A DNA stretch of 20,691 bases from VRUE01 sp050258095 (GTDB taxonomy: Bacteria > Actinomycetota > Thermoleophilia > Solirubrobacterales > 70-9): NCBI GenBank assembly GCA_050258095.1, contig JBLMYD010000074.1:1-20691 (forward strand), given 5' to 3'. A program made the translations under genes and the position numbers. Positions 19,413 to 20,691 of the stretch are shown piece by piece; position 1 is the stretch's first letter, and every line of letters starts with the position of its first letter. The notes beneath the pieces were generated by a model. That model saw only the letters and a program-made list of their open reading frames with translations, was not told the DNA's origin and ran no database searches.

Positions 19413-20691
19413 ACCTCCAGGACGAAGCGATCCTCACGATCTACGAGCGCTCCAAGCCCGGCCGACGCGCGGCCGTCCTGCCCGCCGCCGAAGTCCCTGA
19501 GCCGCCGCTGCAGGAGCTGATCCCGGCCGAGCTGCTGCGCGAGGAGCCGCCGCGCCTGCCCGAGGTCGCCGAGCCCGAGATCGTCCGCCACTACAACCGG
19601 CTCTCTCGGCGCAACTTCGACCTCGACACCGGCTTCTATCCGCTCGGCTCCTGCACGATGAAGCACAACCCGCGCCTCAACGAGCGGGTCGCGGCGCTGC
19701 CCGGCCACGCGCGCCTGCACCCGGCCCAGGACCCGCGGCGCGCCCAGGGCGCGCTGGAGCTGATGTGGCTGCTGCAGGAGTCGCTGGCCGAGATCTGTGG
19801 CCTGCCGCACGTCAGCCTGCAGCCCTCGGCCGGCTCGCACGGCGAGCTCGCCGGCCTGCTGCTGACCCGCGCCTACCACGCCGACCGCGGCGAAGAGCGG
19901 ACCAAGGTGCTCGCGCCCGACACCTCGCACGGGACGAACCCGGCCTCGGTCTCGATGGCCGGCTACGAGGTGGTCAAGGTCGCGACCAACGAGCGCGGCG
20001 GCGTCGAGATGGACGACCTGCGGGCGAAGATCGACGAGGGCCCCGGCGAGGTCGCCTGCCTGATGCTGACCAACCCGAACACGCTCGGCCTCTTCGACGA
20101 GAACATCGCCGAGATCGCGGCGCTGATCCACGCGGCGGGAGGGACGCTCTACTACGACGGCGCCAACCTCAACGCGGTGATGGGCCACTCGCGGCCCGGC
20201 GACATGGGCTTCGACATCGTCCACGTCAACCTGCACAAGTCCTTCAGCCAGCCGCACGGGGGCGGCGGGCCGGGGGCGGGGCCGATAGCGGTCTCCGAGC
20301 GAATCGAGCCCTACCTGCCGCGGCCGCAGGTCGTGCGGCGCGAGGGCGGCAACGGCAACGGGCCCTTCTTCGACCTCGACCTCGAGCGGCCGAAGTCGAT
20401 CGGCCGCCTGCGCGGCTTCCAGGGCAACTTCGGCGTCTTCGTCCGCTCCTACGCCTACATCCTCAGCCTCGGCGCCGACGGCTTGGCCGAGGCCTCCGAG
20501 ACCGCCGTCCTCAACGCCAACTACCTGAAGGCGCGCCTCGCCGCGGGCCGCGCCGGCGAGCGCCTGCCGGTCGCCTTCGACCGCCACTGCATGCACGAGT
20601 TCGTCCTCTCCGGCAGGCCGATGAAGAAGGAGCTCGGCCTGGCCACGCTCGACCTCGCCAAGCGCCTGCTCGACTTCGGCTTCCACCCGCC
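19409..20691 (+). CDS. gcvPB: Glycine dehydrogenase (decarboxylating) subunit 2, GcvPB (3' truncated by window)
   Basis: GcvPB is the PLP-binding half of the split P protein. About 427 residues are visible before the window ends; the family is about 480-520 long, so only the C-terminus is missing. Motifs include FYPLGSCTMKHNPRLNE, LQPSAGSHGELAG, DTSHGTNPAS, YYDGANLNAVMG and the PLP site VNLHKSFSQPHGGGG with Lys277 as the Schiff-base lysine by position. A glycine-rich loop follows it, as expected. ATG 19409 overlaps the gcvPA stop and has a strong AGGAGG (19399-19404) four bases upstream. It completes a gcvT-H-PA-PB set; the L protein (lipoamide dehydrogenase) is not in the window. Confidence 0.95.
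   Translation, partial: MNLQDEAILTIYERSKPGRRAAVLPAAEVPEPPLQELIPAELLREEPPRLPEVAEPEIVRHYNRLSRRNFDLDTGFYPLGSCTMKHNPRLNERVAALPGHARLHPAQDPRRAQGALELMWLLQESLAEICGLPHVSLQPSAGSHGELAGLLLTRAYHADRGEERTKVLAPDTSHGTNPASVSMAGYEVVKVATNERGGVEMDDLRAKIDEGPGEVACLMLTNPNTLGLFDENIAEIAALIHAAGGTLYYDGANLNAVMGHSRPGDMGFDIVHVNLHKSFSQPHGGGGPGAGPIAVSERIEPYLPRPQVVRREGGNGNGPFFDLDLERPKSIGRLRGFQGNFGVFVRSYAYILSLGADGLAEASETAVLNANYLKARLAAGRAGERLPVAFDRHCMHEFVLSGRPMKKELGLATLDLAKRLLDFGFHP

Noticed and set aside
19253..20686. 477-codon open frame on the - strand at the window end
   Set aside because: It lies opposite gcvPA and gcvPB, has shadow-like Val/Gly/Arg-rich composition and no motifs. The + strand frame has clear PLP-enzyme signatures.
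1..20691. CRISPR arrays, tRNA or rRNA genes, transposase or phage genes
   Set aside because: I saw no regularly spaced direct repeats, no tRNA-like cloverleaf and no recognisable mobility gene. The hairpin elements have no associated transposase within the window.

Overview
This is a high-GC, actinobacterial-type chromosome segment. It carries an almost complete division and cell-wall (dcw) cluster followed by the glycine cleavage genes, all on the + strand. Three things point to Actinomycetota: the GC content, the gene order mraZ-rsmH-ftsL-ftsI-murE-murF-mraY-murD-ftsW-murG-murC-murB-ftsQ-ftsZ, and the lack of ftsA before ftsZ. The split GcvP (separate GcvPA and GcvPB) and several apparently leaderless start sites would fit a deep lineage such as Thermoleophilia, but that placement is inference. 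MurE carries the DNPR motif, so the peptidoglycan is predicted to contain meso-diaminopimelate.

Layout. Positions 1-234 hold a palindrome, a promoter overlapped by three 10-bp MraZ boxes, and a strong leader hairpin. Unit 1 (235-3863) is mraZ, rsmH, an ftsL-like gene and ftsI. Hairpin element A (3873-3948) and a leaderless-type promoter precede unit 2 (3966-7793): murE, murF, mraY. Next comes a GNAT acetyltransferase gene flanked by hairpin elements B (7800-7871) and C (8433-8510), which lie in opposite orientations between mraY and murD. Unit 3 (8570-14983) is murD, ftsW, murG, murC, murB and a short ftsQ; each gene overlaps its neighbour. ftsZ (15236-16315) has its own canonical promoter. 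After a larger inverted-repeat element D (16325-16470) come gcvT-gcvH and then gcvPA-gcvPB; gcvPB runs off the window end.

How the genes work together. MurB-F make the UDP-MurNAc-pentapeptide, MraY and MurG make lipid II, and FtsW with FtsI polymerise and cross-link septal peptidoglycan. FtsQ and FtsL scaffold that pair, and FtsZ places the ring. MraZ represses the cluster and RsmH methylates 16S rRNA. GcvT, H, PA and PB form the T, H and P components of glycine cleavage, a separate metabolic unit.

Most unusual points. Hairpin elements A-C share a conserved core, while their outer stems differ in sequence and stay complementary in every copy. Three start sites have a TAGNCT -10 motif 7-9 nt upstream. 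All four genes that follow an element begin with G-ending codons and switch to C-ending codons after a few hundred bases. FtsQ lacks a POTRA domain, MurC lacks about 60 residues of its central domain, and MurE and MurF carry short insertions encoded by hairpin-forming DNA.
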